Part shown: piece by piece, positions 32,751 through 43,232 of the stretch
Position numbering within the stretch: position 1 is the first letter of the stretch
Layout of the letters: every line of letters starts with the position of its first letter
DNA from: Symbiodinium kawagutii
Taxonomy: Eukaryota; Sar; Dinophyceae; Suessiales; Symbiodiniaceae
NCBI GenBank assembly: GCA_009767595.1
Contig: VSDK01023979.1
Location: 127,857 to 191,856 of the forward strand
Direction of reading: 5' to 3'
Length of the DNA: 64,000 nucleotides
Program-made: the position numbers and the translations under genes
The notes under the pieces: generated by a model
What the model saw: the letters and a program-made list of their open reading frames with translations, nothing else
What the model was told of the DNA's origin: nothing
Databases searched by the model: none

Positions 32751-33605
32751 GACTTCCCCAAGTCCAAGCGGCTGCCCATCTGCATCACAGGGCAGATCCG
32801 GCGCTTGGAACTGCAGAGCAAGATCCAGAGCTTGATCAAACCCTCGCTGCAAGCAGGTTATCGAGTTGAGGTTGGGCTGAGTGTTGGGGTTTTTCAGGCT
32901 TTTTGCAATGGTTTTACCAGAGTTTTTCCATGGTTTTACCATGGTTTTACCATGGTTTCAACATGGTTTTCAGCATGGTGAAACCCATGATTTCACCAGG
33001 GGTTGACCATGGTTTGCCACTTTTTTAGCATGGCTTGGGTTGTGTTGCCTTTCCTATTGGCCGATGTGGAGGTTTACCTCGTCATGGATCCACGGTATGA
33101 TGGCACGGCCTATGTGCATCGAGAGCCTGGGAGCAGCGTGGGTAACTACACCATCTCAGAGGGGCGCTTCTTTTCCCTCAATGAAACGGTCGAACTCTTC
33201 CCAAAGAACACCTCAGTGACTGGCTTGGATCTGCTTTGGATTTGCTTGGATCTGGTTGGTGGTTTCAAGGTTTTTATGTTGATCTTTTAAACTTTCAACC
33301 CAGGGGATGCTGATCTAGTTGAGTGAAGTGTTTTTTGATCAACTGGAGGTTATTTTTGATCCCTTCATTCCAAAAGATTTTCTCATCGATCCGCGCTATG
33401 TCCTCATGATGGAGGCTGTGTCCAATCACTCACATGACGAGACTCCATTGGAGAACGCCTTGTCACGGGCCAGGTCGCATATGAGGCCGGTGTATCAGTG
33501 GATATGGCTGGGCATTGTTGCTCGTGTCATCATCTCCTCTGAGCCCGAAAGTTACTTACCCAACCACATCCAAGAACAGCTACAGATAGCACCACGGTGA
33601 TTGTC

Positions 33606-33687
<82 letters not shown>

Positions 33688-34288
33688 GCTGCTGCTGCTT
33701 ATTCACCCCCTTTTTGCCTTGGAGTGACCGCGCAGGCAGTGGGAAGCGCTGAGCCGATGCTTTGAGCTCTTCCACGTCATCAATCAACATCCGCCTGAAG
33801 TAGCCGTGCGCCTACGCGATGATCTCTCGATCTTAGACCGATTCGTTCCGCCATTTCCGACCATGGAGAAAGGCGTCCATGTGCAGAACTGCGAGCATTT
33901 CGGGGGCCTCAATGACAAAGGAGCCATGATCAAAGGGCCGGAAGCTGTGCGCAACTACTTCACTGAGACTCTTCAGTTGATGCGTGACCGGTTCAGTCAA
34001 GTGATGTCCGTGCAGAATGCGCGGACCACGCATCCAATGAACCCCGAGTCCATCATGTGGAATAGCCTGCTGCTGTCCAACACCGCAGTGCATTACAGCG
34101 ACAACTTCCCTGTTGCAGTGCGCACAGTGATGGAAGATTCCAAGAAGCAGCGGCATCTCTGCTACAAGGCCCGCCAGATTGATCAGTGCCTCAGCAAAAG
34201 CGCTGGGATGCACTTCAAAGCCAGGGCATCTTCCATCACCAAGTACTCCAAGGAAAATTACGCCTGCGAGGGCCCCTCAAGCCCCTAA
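32751..34288 (+). CDS. Glycosyltransferase-like protein, four exons (5' end uncertain)
   Basis: Exons: from 32751 (or earlier) to 32870, then 33072-33215, 33349-33497 and 33736-34288. All introns are GT-AG, and the phases 0, 0 and 2 agree. The peptide begins with a strand-like PICITGQIRRLEL, continues VYLVMDPR, then has a helical stretch ending in QQWEALSRCFELF, then CEHFGGLNDKGAMI. This order (a short beta strand at the start and a late Asn-Asp-Lys motif) recalls glycosyltransferase-like algal proteins of the DUF7796 kind. I infer this from pattern only. An in-frame upstream stretch from 32664 could supply the N-terminus; no signal peptide is visible. The third intron carries a long TTG microsatellite. 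Confidence 0.5.
33607..33699. repeat. (GTT)n microsatellite inside an intron
   Basis: About 28 GTT units followed by GCT units, in the intron 33498-33735 of the glycosyltransferase-like gene. Confidence 0.97.
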
Positions 34289-34450
34289 AGCTTGCTGTAG
34301 CGTGAGCTGGATCACCATCAAACAGGAGCCGCAGAAGAAAAAAGGAGGGCAAGAGCGCTGTTGTGAGGGCACATGGTTTGCGAACAAAACCGCGTAAAAA
34401 GTATGATTTGAGATATTTGAGGTTAGCAGAGGTGCATCCAATTGCTGCAG

Positions 34451-34784
34451 GAATGGCCTACAAATCTTGCATGCAGCATGCAGGGGTTGCTGTCATGGGA
34501 CACTCGTTGCCACGGCCTTGTGCTCTGATTTCTATCCCACTCACAAGGTGGGCCACTATGATGATCATGATCAACCACTATAACACACTATAACCCTATA
34601 TAACCATGAGTAGCTGGTATTAATCACTAGTTGACCATGGGTTGAAACCACCAACCAGCCACCGCCACAGGCCGAGGTGATGATTGATTTGGACCGCAGC
34701 GGTGTGGGTCGGGTGCCTTTGGCGCCAGTGCCTGAGCATCCTGGGAGGTCAGCATCGGTGCTGCCCCCAATGACATTGGGGTAA
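34451..34784 (+). CDS. Two exons of an unknown gene split by an F3 introner
   Basis: Exon 34451-34547 follows TTGCTGCAG and reads LQILHAACRGCCHGTLVATA and on to SDFYPTHK, ending in phase 0 at AAG|GTGGG. Exon 34659-34784 starts right after CCACCAACCAG with PPPQAEVMIDLDRSGVGR and runs to TAA, also in phase 0. The 111-bp intron is an F3 element. The exons are GC-rich and the intron AT-rich. The protein family is unknown; the 5' end was not found. Confidence 0.5.
34548..34658 (+). mobile_element. F3 introner-like element (111 bp)
   Basis: Contains ATGATCATGATCAACCACTA near the left end, the core CACTAGTTGACCATGGGTT, and the right end AAACCACCAACCAG. It shares these blocks in order with 50721-50810 and, more loosely, 55409-55509. 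It begins GT and ends AG. Confidence 0.6.
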
Positions 34785-34842
34785 TTTCTGATGGGTTTCA
34801 GGAGGGACAAATCAATGGCTTGACGGTGACTTAGAGCAATCA

Positions 34843-35088
34843 ATGGCAATCAATATCGATCCATCGGATATTTGCCATGGTCTTTCGCTGGCCGAGAGGC
34901 AGAACAGGGTAGCTTGCGCATGCTTGCGCTGCTTCTCTGAGGTCAGGTGGCTCTGGTGTTGGTTCTTCGCATGCGGGGCAGCCCAGCAATTGCTTGCTGG
35001 CGGACAGATCAAGGCAGATTTTGTGACGGCCAACTGCCAACGGATTTCGATGTTAGCCATGCTGATAATACAGCGGCAGATGGCATGA
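34843..35088 (+). CDS. Small ORF, unknown protein (81 aa)
   Basis: ATG to TGA, reading IDPSDICHGLSLAERQNR, a Cys/Trp-rich hydrophobic centre (WLWCWFFACGAAQQLL) and IKADFVTANCQR. The centre could be a membrane segment. It begins 58 bp after the stop of the preceding model. No family recognised. Confidence 0.35.
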   Translation: MAINIDPSDICHGLSLAERQNRVACACLRCFSEVRWLWCWFFACGAAQQLLAGGQIKADFVTANCQRISMLAMLIIQRQMA

Positions 35089-35295
35089 GTCAAACTTTTC
35101 CTAGCTGCAAAGTGTTGGATTGCAACCAAATCCACGACGTTTGCGTGAATGTTTTGGTTGGCTGAGCCTGTCAGCCCAAAGTCAGAAAGTCAGATCACTC
35201 ACATTTCGACAGCGAGCTTGACATGGATTGAAGTATCGGGAAGCCTCCATGCTCGCTGAGCCATGCTCCATATCCTTCACATGTTCCCACGGCGG

Positions 35296-35482
35296 GGGAT
35301 GAGACTGCCATTGGAACTTGTTGTTTCCAGCGGTGATCCGGTCCAAACCCCCAGAGCTTTCACACTTTCTGCAGCTTGCGGCATCGCTTCCGCCTCTAAG
35401 GTTGCCTCCAAGAGGACAGCAGCCGTGCTGCACACCATTGATTTGAAGCTGTCCATCCGTCATTGGACCGGTAACATCAGAC
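35296..35482 (+). CDS. Candidate exon, unknown protein
   Basis: A + strand frame reads LPLELVVSSGDPVQTP and ASKVASKRTAAVLHTIDLK. The surrounding frame is open from 35263 to 35655, but the last third looks noncoding. A minus-strand frame is open over the same bases and is taken as a shadow. Confidence 0.25.
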
Positions 35483-35748
35483 AACAACATCTCCAAAATA
35501 CGGTGGCGTGTCCCAGTTGCACGAAAAAACAAGAATTTCAGGAGGAAGACCACTATCACTCATCGTCAGCCATCCATCTATTATCCTTGATAACTTATTG
35601 CCATTGTTGGTCATATCACCCCCCATGGATTCCCGCATTACTTTTAAACATATAACATGATCCTGCAGCCCCAGGGTTTGTTTGGGCTACATGCGCTGTT
35701 AATACTTTTCGTGTCGGGAGGTAGTGGGTACGATGGTTGCGCTCGTGA

Positions 35749-35779
35749 TTGGGGTGGGGTGGGGTGGGGTGGGGTGGGT
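35749..35779. repeat. (GGGGT)n microsatellite
   Basis: Six pentanucleotide copies. Confidence 0.9.
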
Positions 35780-36372
35780 GAGATGCATCATGGATGTGAC
35801 TTCGCTTGTGCACGCGACGCGAGATATTTACCCATGCTGGTGCATTCAAGACCTTTTGTGGGATGAAGGCCAAAATGGACCAAAAGGTTGACGATTGACT
35901 ATCAAAGTGCCTTGGGTCATCCAGATGTGGCTTTTCCCTGGTAAATGCAGTGTTTTTGGCCCCTGGCCTCATGTTCGCTGACAGGCGCAATAGATTTGAA
36001 GGGCTCAGGAAACTGCACAAGAGTTCAGTTTCTTCAAAGCCATGCCCCTTGCAAGGAAATCTGAACTTCCGACATTCGTCTCACAGCTTGGCTGGGACAG
36101 ACCTTTTACTTTGATGACGCTGGAGCGAGAGACAATGACATCAACGCGGACTTACGCATCAGAATTCCATAGGCCGCCATGTGGATCTGGATTCAATACA
36201 GTACGACGTAGTCCCTGATACGGAACACATCGTAACCTATACATTGTAACACATTTTCAAAACGTGGTAAAACGGAAAATTGTTGTCGTGATAAAGCACA
36301 CGCTCTCAGAACTGGGCCGTCCAACCCGTCGGCACCTGCTTCTGTTGGTGCCTTTTTTTGTCGTTGCTGTTG

Positions 36373-36404
<32 letters not shown>

Positions 36405-36565
36405 GGTGGTCGTGGTGGTGGTGGCGCCATTAACAGCTGCAATTATGTATGCTTGTCATGATAATTGTTGAGGTGGCACCCTGGCAATTCATGAAAACAC
36501 AACAAGGGGTTGGCACTCGTGGATTCAGCGGTGATATCATCCTTTAACGTTATGAGTTATGAGTA
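35780..36565. other. No confident gene
   Basis: A + strand stretch at about 35910-36115 (FLAPGLMFADRRNRFEGLRK) looks weakly coding. The rest holds the GTT/GGT microsatellite and the insertion site of the copia element. Confidence 0.35.
36359..36423. repeat. (GTT)n then (GGT)n microsatellite
   Basis: About 65 bp of trinucleotide repeats that switch unit halfway. Confidence 0.95.
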
Positions 36566-36571
36566 GCCAAT
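36566..36571. repeat. Target-site duplication, left copy
   Basis: GCCAAT immediately precedes the 5' LTR. The same 6 bp follow the 3' LTR at 45133-45138. Confidence 0.75.
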
Positions 36572-36793
36572 TGTGAATTGTCGTGCCTTTGTAGCCTCAG
36601 CATGTAAAGTTGATCGCCACCGTTCATTTCTCTCTCAAGGAATTCCTTCAGCTTTTGTTCCCTGAATGGAAAACCGGCTACGTGTCTCGTGCTGCTGAGC
36701 CATAGGGTTTAGCGATTGGTGCTCCTTGGTTGGGGCATTGCACATTGGTTGCTCTTGGTTGCATCCAAAGGCTGTGGGTCACGGGACACCAAT
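36572..36793 (+). repeat. 5' LTR of the copia element
   Basis: 222 bp, beginning TGTGAATTGTCGTG and ending GGGACACCAAT. It differs from the 3' LTR at four positions. It starts with the usual TG; the usual CA near the other end is followed by AT in both copies. It should hold the element's promoter and polyadenylation signals, which I cannot locate by eye. Confidence 0.93.
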
Positions 36794-36795
36794 AC

Positions 36796-36808
36796 TGGTA
36801 GCGGAGCC
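36796..36808 (+). promoter_or_regulatory. Primer-binding site, initiator tRNA-Met type
   Basis: TGGTAGCGGAGCC lies 2 bp after the 5' LTR. Its first 11 bases match, with one mismatch, the complement of the eukaryotic initiator tRNA-Met 3' end, the primer most copia elements use. Confidence 0.75.
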
Positions 36809-37027
36809 TACGGGCGACCTTCCAGTGGCGGTTACTGTGCAACCCGGTTGGCCAATCTGGTGACCTTCCACTGTGGCTTGCTGCAGTTGGATTGTCTCCC
36901 GGTTGGTTGACTGACAAGCCAATTTGGTGTAGCTTTGAGGGCTGCGCTGCGTTGGCTTCGAGCTGCGACCTTCAGCTGTTTGGGTCTTGGTGCAGGAAAC
37001 TGTCGCTGGAATTCCAGAGCTTTGGGC

Positions 37028-39656
37028 ATGCAGTCGAAACGTGAAGAGACCTATGTGAGTTGGGACGGCAACATCTTGACATGGACGGAGTACGTCAAGA
37101 GAGTCCGTTTGCAATGGGAGAAGACACCCCATAGGAAAAGGAAACTGTTGGGGGCAGAGTTGGTTTCCAGATTGACAGGTAGAGCATGGCAAGTAGCATC
37201 TAGTGAGATAGATCATGTGAAGTTACAGAAGAGTGATGGACCTGCATACCTACTGACCTTCCTGGAATCACGACTTTGCAAGACACCGATCCCGGAGACG
37301 GGGCAACGGCTAGAGGATCTCTTTATCCGTTTGCGTCGGCAACAGAGCGTTTCCATGACCAAATGGGCTACCCAGGTACGTGAAAGCTACCGTCAACTCC
37401 AGAGAGCGATGGCTAGGGCAAGACCTTCTCCTCCATTGGTTTCCCCAAAGGGTTCTACCTATGCTGGCAGTTACTATGGAAGTCCCGCTATGTCACCTCT
37501 TCATAAATTTTCTGGATTACCTGAACCTGAACCTCATGCTGATTCCTCTCAACAAGAAACACCTCCACCTGCCGCAGCACCTTCAGGTTCACAAGCTCCT
37601 CAAGAAGAAGGAGATGTTGATGCGCCTTCGGAAGGACGACGTGCTGGCAACTGGACGGCGGAGGAATGGGAAGAGTGGTATAATGCTGGTGGTTCGGTTT
37701 ATGGTGGGCAATCCTGGTGGAAGAAGAAGAAGTATGACAGAAGCGATGATGATGGCTCAGATGATGGATGTCGAGACATCAAGTGGGACCAGTTCGAATC
37801 CTTTCAGATCCAAGAAGACCTTCTTCCCCCAGAAATCCTAGGATGGCTTTTACTGCGCAGGGCTCGTTTGCCCGCATCCGCCAGGTTGAACATCCTGGCT
37901 GCTGTCGGAAACCGCCTTGACTTTGATGGCATTGAGCGTGCCATGAGGGACCAGGAGGAAGAGCTTATGTTGTCCGAGGGTGGCAAGGGGAGCTCGGATT
38001 GGCAGCGTTCCCGCAGAACCTTTTGGGTAGAAGAAGATGGGCATTGGGGTTTGGTATGTGATCCCGATGATGAAGAGTCTCTAGAAGGGCATGTTCATTG
38101 GGTTGGTGATCGACTACCTCCTGAAGTTTATCCTCATGATTCTTCATGTGATGGTTGGACTATGTACACTTCGGATGGCGGTTCTATCGAATGGCAATGG
38201 TGGGATGATGACTTTTACACCCAAGATGATGCTGGTACCTTTTGGGCATGGAGTGAAGTAAAGCAGATGCAAGATGTTGATGAGTGTTTCTGGGCTGACC
38301 CTGATACCAACAAGAACTTGTCGGATAGTTTTTCAACCATTCAGAACAAGGTGCGCACGTTCAAGGAAGCTCGTCAGCTGACCAAAGCCAAGGGTTTGAG
38401 TCGCGGTTTCTTTCCCCTGAATTCTTTCAAGGGAAAAGGAAAATCCCAGAAAGGCAAGAAGGGTTTTGTGCGACCTTTTGGAGGAAAACCATCTAGTTCA
38501 AATCCACAAGTCTTGGTCAATGTCGGCGAGTCGAAGGGCACTCCTCAACGGCCTGGACAGCCAGGCTATACAGGCTGCTTCATTTGTGGCAAGGAGGACC
38601 ACGACTTCAGGAACTGCCCACAGCGTGGAAAGCGTCCCACAGTGTCCAAGGGTGGTAAGGGTTCCTACACCATTGCATATGCCATGATGATTGAGAATAA
38701 CGGGTACCAGGAGACTGTCACCAACGAGAACATGGTTATGGTTGGATCTTCACGGGGTCATGATGAAGTACCAGTTTTAGTAGCCCAAGGTTGTCCTCAG
38801 ATGAGTGATGAGTATGATGAACAACATGGGGATGAAGCTACCGTTGCTACAGAAGCATCAGTGATGGGTACTTTACAACGTCTTTATCCTGGTCATGCAG
38901 TGTTGGATTCAGGAGCCACAGAAACAGTGGCTTCCCTTGAAGCAGTAGAAGAAGTCATGAAGCAACGTAGACTCCAATTCCCCGGTGAACAGGTGCTGGT
39001 CTTCCCAGGTCAGCGCCGGAGCTTTCGCTTTGGAAACGGGCAGTCGCGCACCGCGGAATCCTATGTGGAGCTTCCCCAGCTGCTCAATGGCAAGGAGGTG
39101 CGTTTGGGCATCCACACCTTAGACGTACCTGCAGTACCAGTCCTGATCTCAATTCAGACACTGAGAAAGCTCAAAGCAGTGATCAATTTCACTGAGAACT
39201 TTGTGGTCTTCGAAGCAGTGGACCCCAACACCAGAGTTCCTCTTGTACAGAGTCCATCAGGACATTTGCTCCTTGATTTGACCAAAGACTGGATGGCTTC
39301 CGGAATGGATGCCACTGACTCGTCCGAAGCGCCACGAGCATACATGGAGCCCAGACGTTTGTCACAGTTGTTTGCCAGTGAGAGGGGTGACAGGTCAGAC
39401 GAGGTTGACATGGAAACCAGTGAGATGTTGCAAAGCCGTCCACACACTACATGCATGGAACATGAGAGAGAACTTCCTCCCCTTCCTCAAGACTTACATG
39501 TCCATTCTTCTTCTCCATCATCTTTCACCGGAAAGCTTCCTGACCAATCAGATGAACACAAGTTGAAGAAACCTCCTACTGATGAGAACTCAGGCTCAAG
39601 TATGCAATTGCCGACGTTCCTGACTTTGACATCCTTCGCTTGTGCAGCTTTTGGCC
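37028..39656 (+). CDS. Copia Gag and aspartic protease
   Basis: The ATG at 37028 is the first in an open frame that runs to 41080. The Gag part begins with a nucleocapsid-like helical region (WTEYVKRVRLQWEK). A Glu/Trp/Asp-rich linker follows. A CCHC zinc knuckle lies at 38576-38617 (CFICGKEDHDFRNC, spacing C-x2-C-x4-H-x4-C), which binds the element RNA. The protease active site DSGA is at 38906-38917, in HAVLDSGATETV. After about 39,640 the better coding frame changes to the overlapping ORF at 39657. Confidence 0.85.
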
Positions 39657-40373
39657 ATGTCCCACTCGAAGGCTTCAGCCCCAGCGATGTCCAGCGAGAT
39701 GGCGCCCAAGGCCAAGGCCAAAGCGAAGGAGAAGGGATATGGGTCCAAACACCGTGTCCCATCGAACGAGAAGTACGACCTGGAGCGAGAGGAAGGACCG
39801 GATCCGAGAGACTCCAGGACTCAGGGATTTCCATGTTGGGGGGCTCACTCTCCGATGAAGGCTGGGAAGGGCTCGCTGAGCGGAGCCAACAAGTACGGAC
39901 GATGGGTGGTGTGCAGCATTTGCCGTCTTCGCCTGTCGTATACTCCTACTTACGGCAGTCACGGTCTATGTCGCCAAGCAGGACCCCTCAGTGCCGATAC
40001 CGCCAAGGCCCTGGAGAGGGTGAACCCAGAGATGTTGAAAGACCCGGAGACCAAGGAAGCGGAGAAGTTGAACAACCGCAGCATCGGCCTCGACGGTGCC
40101 GAGGAATCCCTGAAGAAGCGCTTGGAGGTCATCCAACAACAACGCCTCAAGGAGATCCCCAAAGAACGTCCTTCGGCCTTGTCAACTTCGGCAGTTCCCA
40201 AAGCCGAGATGACTTCCATGACGGAGGGCTTCATCATGGTGAATGCGGAGGACAGGACCTATGCTCCAGTGGAATCCAAGAAAGCGGCCAAGAGGGAGAA
40301 CCAAGCCACTGCAGAAGCACAGGAGCGCAAGGAAGCTTCAAGTGCTGTGGAGGTGGAAGTTGTGGATCCATGA
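39657..40373 (+). CDS. Overlapping ORF: copia linker with Cys-containing domain
   Basis: This frame (ATG 39657, 238 aa) reads as real protein while the Gag-protease frame is merely open beneath it. It starts with a Lys/Ala-rich stretch (APKAKAKAKEKGYGSKH), then GRWVVCSICRLRLSYTP (a possible zinc-binding pair), then a long charged helix (SLKKRLEVIQQQRLKEIPKE). Comparable segments are common between protease and integrase in dinoflagellate copia elements. Its TGA overlaps the next ATG as ATGA at 40370-40373. Confidence 0.65.
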   Translation: MSHSKASAPAMSSEMAPKAKAKAKEKGYGSKHRVPSNEKYDLEREEGPDPRDSRTQGFPCWGAHSPMKAGKGSLSGANKYGRWVVCSICRLRLSYTPTYGSHGLCRQAGPLSADTAKALERVNPEMLKDPETKEAEKLNNRSIGLDGAEESLKKRLEVIQQQRLKEIPKERPSALSTSAVPKAEMTSMTEGFIMVNAEDRTYAPVESKKAAKRENQATAEAQERKEASSAVEVEVVDP

Positions 40374-41080
40374 GGATTGATGCTTTTGGAGAAGAAGTAG
40401 GTCCCCTGTTCTTCCTCGATGACAAGAAGAAGACATGGTTGGAGCAGAACATCGAGGATTGGCAGTGTGAATTCAAAGAGGCTTTTGCCTCGATGCCCGG
40501 GAGTGGGCACAAGAAGTATGACCTCCTCGAACTGTGCTGTTCTTCCAACAGCACTCTGTCCCAGACCGTGATGGATCGAGGAGGACAAGCAATTCGATGC
40601 GGTTTGCCTCACTATGGCATGCTGACTCAGCTTGGGGGCGACCGTGTGTTGGAAGAGATTGAGAAACATGACCCTCAACTTCTATGGGTGTCAGTGAAGT
40701 GTGGCCCCTGGAGTCCCATCCAGCGGCTATTCAATGAGAACACGGGGGAAAAGAAAAAGTCCAGTGAACTTCGGAAGAAGAAAGGAAAGAAGATGGTACG
40801 CCAAGCTTTGAGGGCCGTTCGTCGTCAAGTCGAACGAGGACGCCATATGGCTTGGGAATGGCCTACTGGATGTGGTGGATGGAACATTCCAGAGCTTCGT
40901 ACTTTCTTTGACCACCTCACCAAGCAGGGCTTGCTCTTCGTGGCACGCCTGGATGGATGCATGGTTGGTGTGGCCGATGCAGAAGGGAATTTGATGAGGA
41001 AGCCCTGGACTATCAAAACCACGGATCCCGTGTTGGCTGCCATCCTGACAAGAAGATGTAATCATACCTACAAACATTAA
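40370..41080 (+). CDS. Methyltransferase-like domain of the copia polyprotein
   Basis: Back in the Gag frame. It reads KYDLLELCCSSNSTLSQ, which resembles the SAM-binding motif I of Rossmann methyltransferases, then LLWVSVKCGPWSP, which sits where the Pro-Cys motif IV of DNA cytosine methyltransferases would be, then HMAWEWPTGCGGW and later MRKPWTIKTTDPVLA. The order fits a divergent cytosine-methyltransferase fold, but the key Pro before Cys is Lys here (KC instead of PC), so catalysis is doubtful. The frame meets TAA at 41078 and, after 15 more readable codons, TGA at 41126. Confidence 0.5.
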   Translation: MRIDAFGEEVGPLFFLDDKKKTWLEQNIEDWQCEFKEAFASMPGSGHKKYDLLELCCSSNSTLSQTVMDRGGQAIRCGLPHYGMLTQLGGDRVLEEIEKHDPQLLWVSVKCGPWSPIQRLFNENTGEKKKSSELRKKKGKKMVRQALRAVRRQVERGRHMAWEWPTGCGGWNIPELRTFFDHLTKQGLLFVARLDGCMVGVADAEGNLMRKPWTIKTTDPVLAAILTRRCNHTYKH

Positions 41081-41131
41081 GAATGCCTTGGAAAAGATCG
41101 AGCTCTGCAATCGGGGTTTTATCCTTGACCG

Positions 41132-41647
41132 ATGTGTGAGCTCATCACAAAGCATCTCCTTGGAAGTCATTGGGGAGAAGCGAATGGGATCTTTCCCGTG
41201 TTTGGCGCTGAGGATGAAGAGTTGGAGAAGCAAGAAGCCACTGGTGAAGAGAAGAGGCTTTTGGAGCCACCTCTGACGGAGTCTGAAAGGAAAGAAGCAT
41301 TCAGGGTGGTCCACAAACTACATCGTCGAGCAGGCCACCCTTCAAATAGAGCTTTGGCGGCGTGCCTGAGGAGACGCGGTGCTCATCCCGAGGTGATCAA
41401 GATTGCGACGGAGTTTAGATGCAATGAATGCCTCGAACTTCACCTTCCTCCTCCGGCCCCGGGTTTGAATCTGCAGCGAAGTGAGACGGTGTGGGAAACC
41501 ATTGTGATGGATGGCATGGACATCAAGGTAGATGACCGGATGATTCATGCTCTGGTACTTCTTGATGAAGCTTCTCACTTTGCTGTCGTGGCCGAGATCT
41601 ATCGCAGAGGCTTGGAAGTAAGAAGGAAGAAACACCACAGGAGCTGA
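41132..41647 (+). pseudogene. Copia integrase, N-terminal part
   Basis: Contains the HHCC zinc-binding domain (VHKLHRRAGHPSNRAL, then FRCNECLELH) and the start of the catalytic core with the first acidic residue (IVMDGMDIK). It is interrupted at its end by a frame change between about 41600 and 41645; the rest of the core continues in another frame. Confidence 0.85.
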
Positions 41648-43232
41648 GACAGTTGCTGCACTCGAAAAGTTCTGGGTGCAGTATTTCGGGTGGCCAAACA
41701 AGATTCGTTTGGATCCAGAAGGAGCTTTCAGGTCGAATGAGCTGAAAGAATGGGCCGAAGAGCGAGGTATAGAAGTGTTGCCATGCGTTGCAGAGGCCCA
41801 TCAACAGATAGGAGATGTTGAGGGCTTGATTGGCAGAATCAAACAATCTATGAGAGCAGTTCTCCAGGAGAGTGATGACTGCGACGCCATGAGTGCAGCA
41901 CATCAAGTGGTAGCTGCCCACAACAGTATCGAACGAGTACAAGGGTTCTCTCCGAATCAATGGGTCTTCGGCAGAGACAAGACGATGATGGGTCGACTTC
42001 ATGATCGCGGACATGACCTACCTCCTTTAGGACAGATGGGTGATGTTGAAAGCTCAATGAACAAGAATCTCCGGCTGAGAGTGAAGGCAGAGACCGCCTA
42101 CAGGAAGATTCAGGCACATTCTCAGATTTCCCGTGCCATGAACATGAAGACCAGACCTTTTCAGAAGTATCTTCCAGGTGATCTCGTGTACTTCAAGCGC
42201 ATCAAGCCACCTGCACAGCCCGCTGCCAACCTGAGGATGAATCACTAGATGTGGAAGTGGTATGGCCCAGGAAGAGTGTTGGCAAGCGAGACGAGGGTGG
42301 AGCAGGGAGCAACCGAAAGACAGGCCAGCCATGTCATTTGGATAGTCACTTGTGGCCGTCTGAAGAGGTGCTCACCAGAGCAGTTGCGCCATGCCAGTGA
42401 GGTGGAGAAAGCAGTATCGGAGATGTCTACAGGATCAACCACCTCATGGACGTTTCACTCACTTTTGCAAGGTGTACAGAAAGGACAGTTTGAAGCCTTA
42501 GATGGTAAGCGTTTTCCCGAAGATGTTGATACAGTGCCAGGTGGACAGAGATCACAATCACGAGCTAGGGGTAGGTCTAGGACACCTGTTCGTTCCGGTG
42601 CGGATGTTCAAAGAACAGAAGCATCTTCGTCTCACCATGGTCCAGGAAAACAAGACCCCAACAAGACCTCTCAAGATGTGAAGCGGGATTTGACAGGGAA
42701 TGAGGCGCCCAAGGAAGTCACTTCTCGAAAGAAGACCTCTCAAGATGCCAAGCGGGTTCTGGCGGGAGATGAGGCACCCGAACAAGCCAGTTCGCGAAAG
42801 AAGAAAGAACTCAAGGGGCAACAACCAGAAACACCAGAAACACCGCGAAACCAAGGTGGTGGTAACCCCGGTCAAGGTAACCCCGGTAACATACCTAGTG
42901 GGAGTAGTGGGGTGAAAAGGTCCGGTAGCGCGAACAGCGTCCCCATAAGTGGTGCACGCTACCTTCGAGACCCGCGGTACATGCCAGCCATGTCGGAATC
43001 TCTGGGGGAGCTCTTTGACCAACAGCTCTTCAAGAAGCAGCGCAAGAAACTGCACGCGTCATCGACTTTGGCTGATGCAAATTGTCTCTTGGCGGATCAC
43101 GAACGGATAGAAGAGCAGGACCACGGTTGTGTTTCTTTGTTTTTGGACCAACCCAACAATGAGAAGGAATGGAAAATGTTGAAGAGGGATCCCCTAGCTT
43201 TTTATGTGAAGAAACAAAGGGTGCTGAAGTGA
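41643..43232 (+). pseudogene. Copia integrase core, C-terminal domain and linker
   Basis: Continues the integrase core in a new frame: FWVQYFGWPNKIRLDPEGAF carries the second Asp and IGDVEGLIGRI the catalytic Glu, with exactly 35 residues between them (DD35E). A TAG at 42246-42248 breaks the frame, after which WKWYGPGRVLASE and CSPEQLRHASEVE match the C-terminal domain that follows a copia core. A low-complexity Lys/Ser-rich linker leads to the reverse transcriptase, where the frame changes again near 43200-43225. Confidence 0.85.

Noticed and set aside
33252..33303. GTTGGTGGTTTCAAGG in the glycosyltransferase-like gene, similar to an F2 left end
   Set aside because: No matching right arm, and the gene model uses a donor upstream of it; probably a chance match or an old relic.
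41126..41128. TGA in the copia polyprotein, considered as recoded
   Set aside because: It sits near a TAA in the same frame and other lesions; a Trp to stop mutation is simpler.
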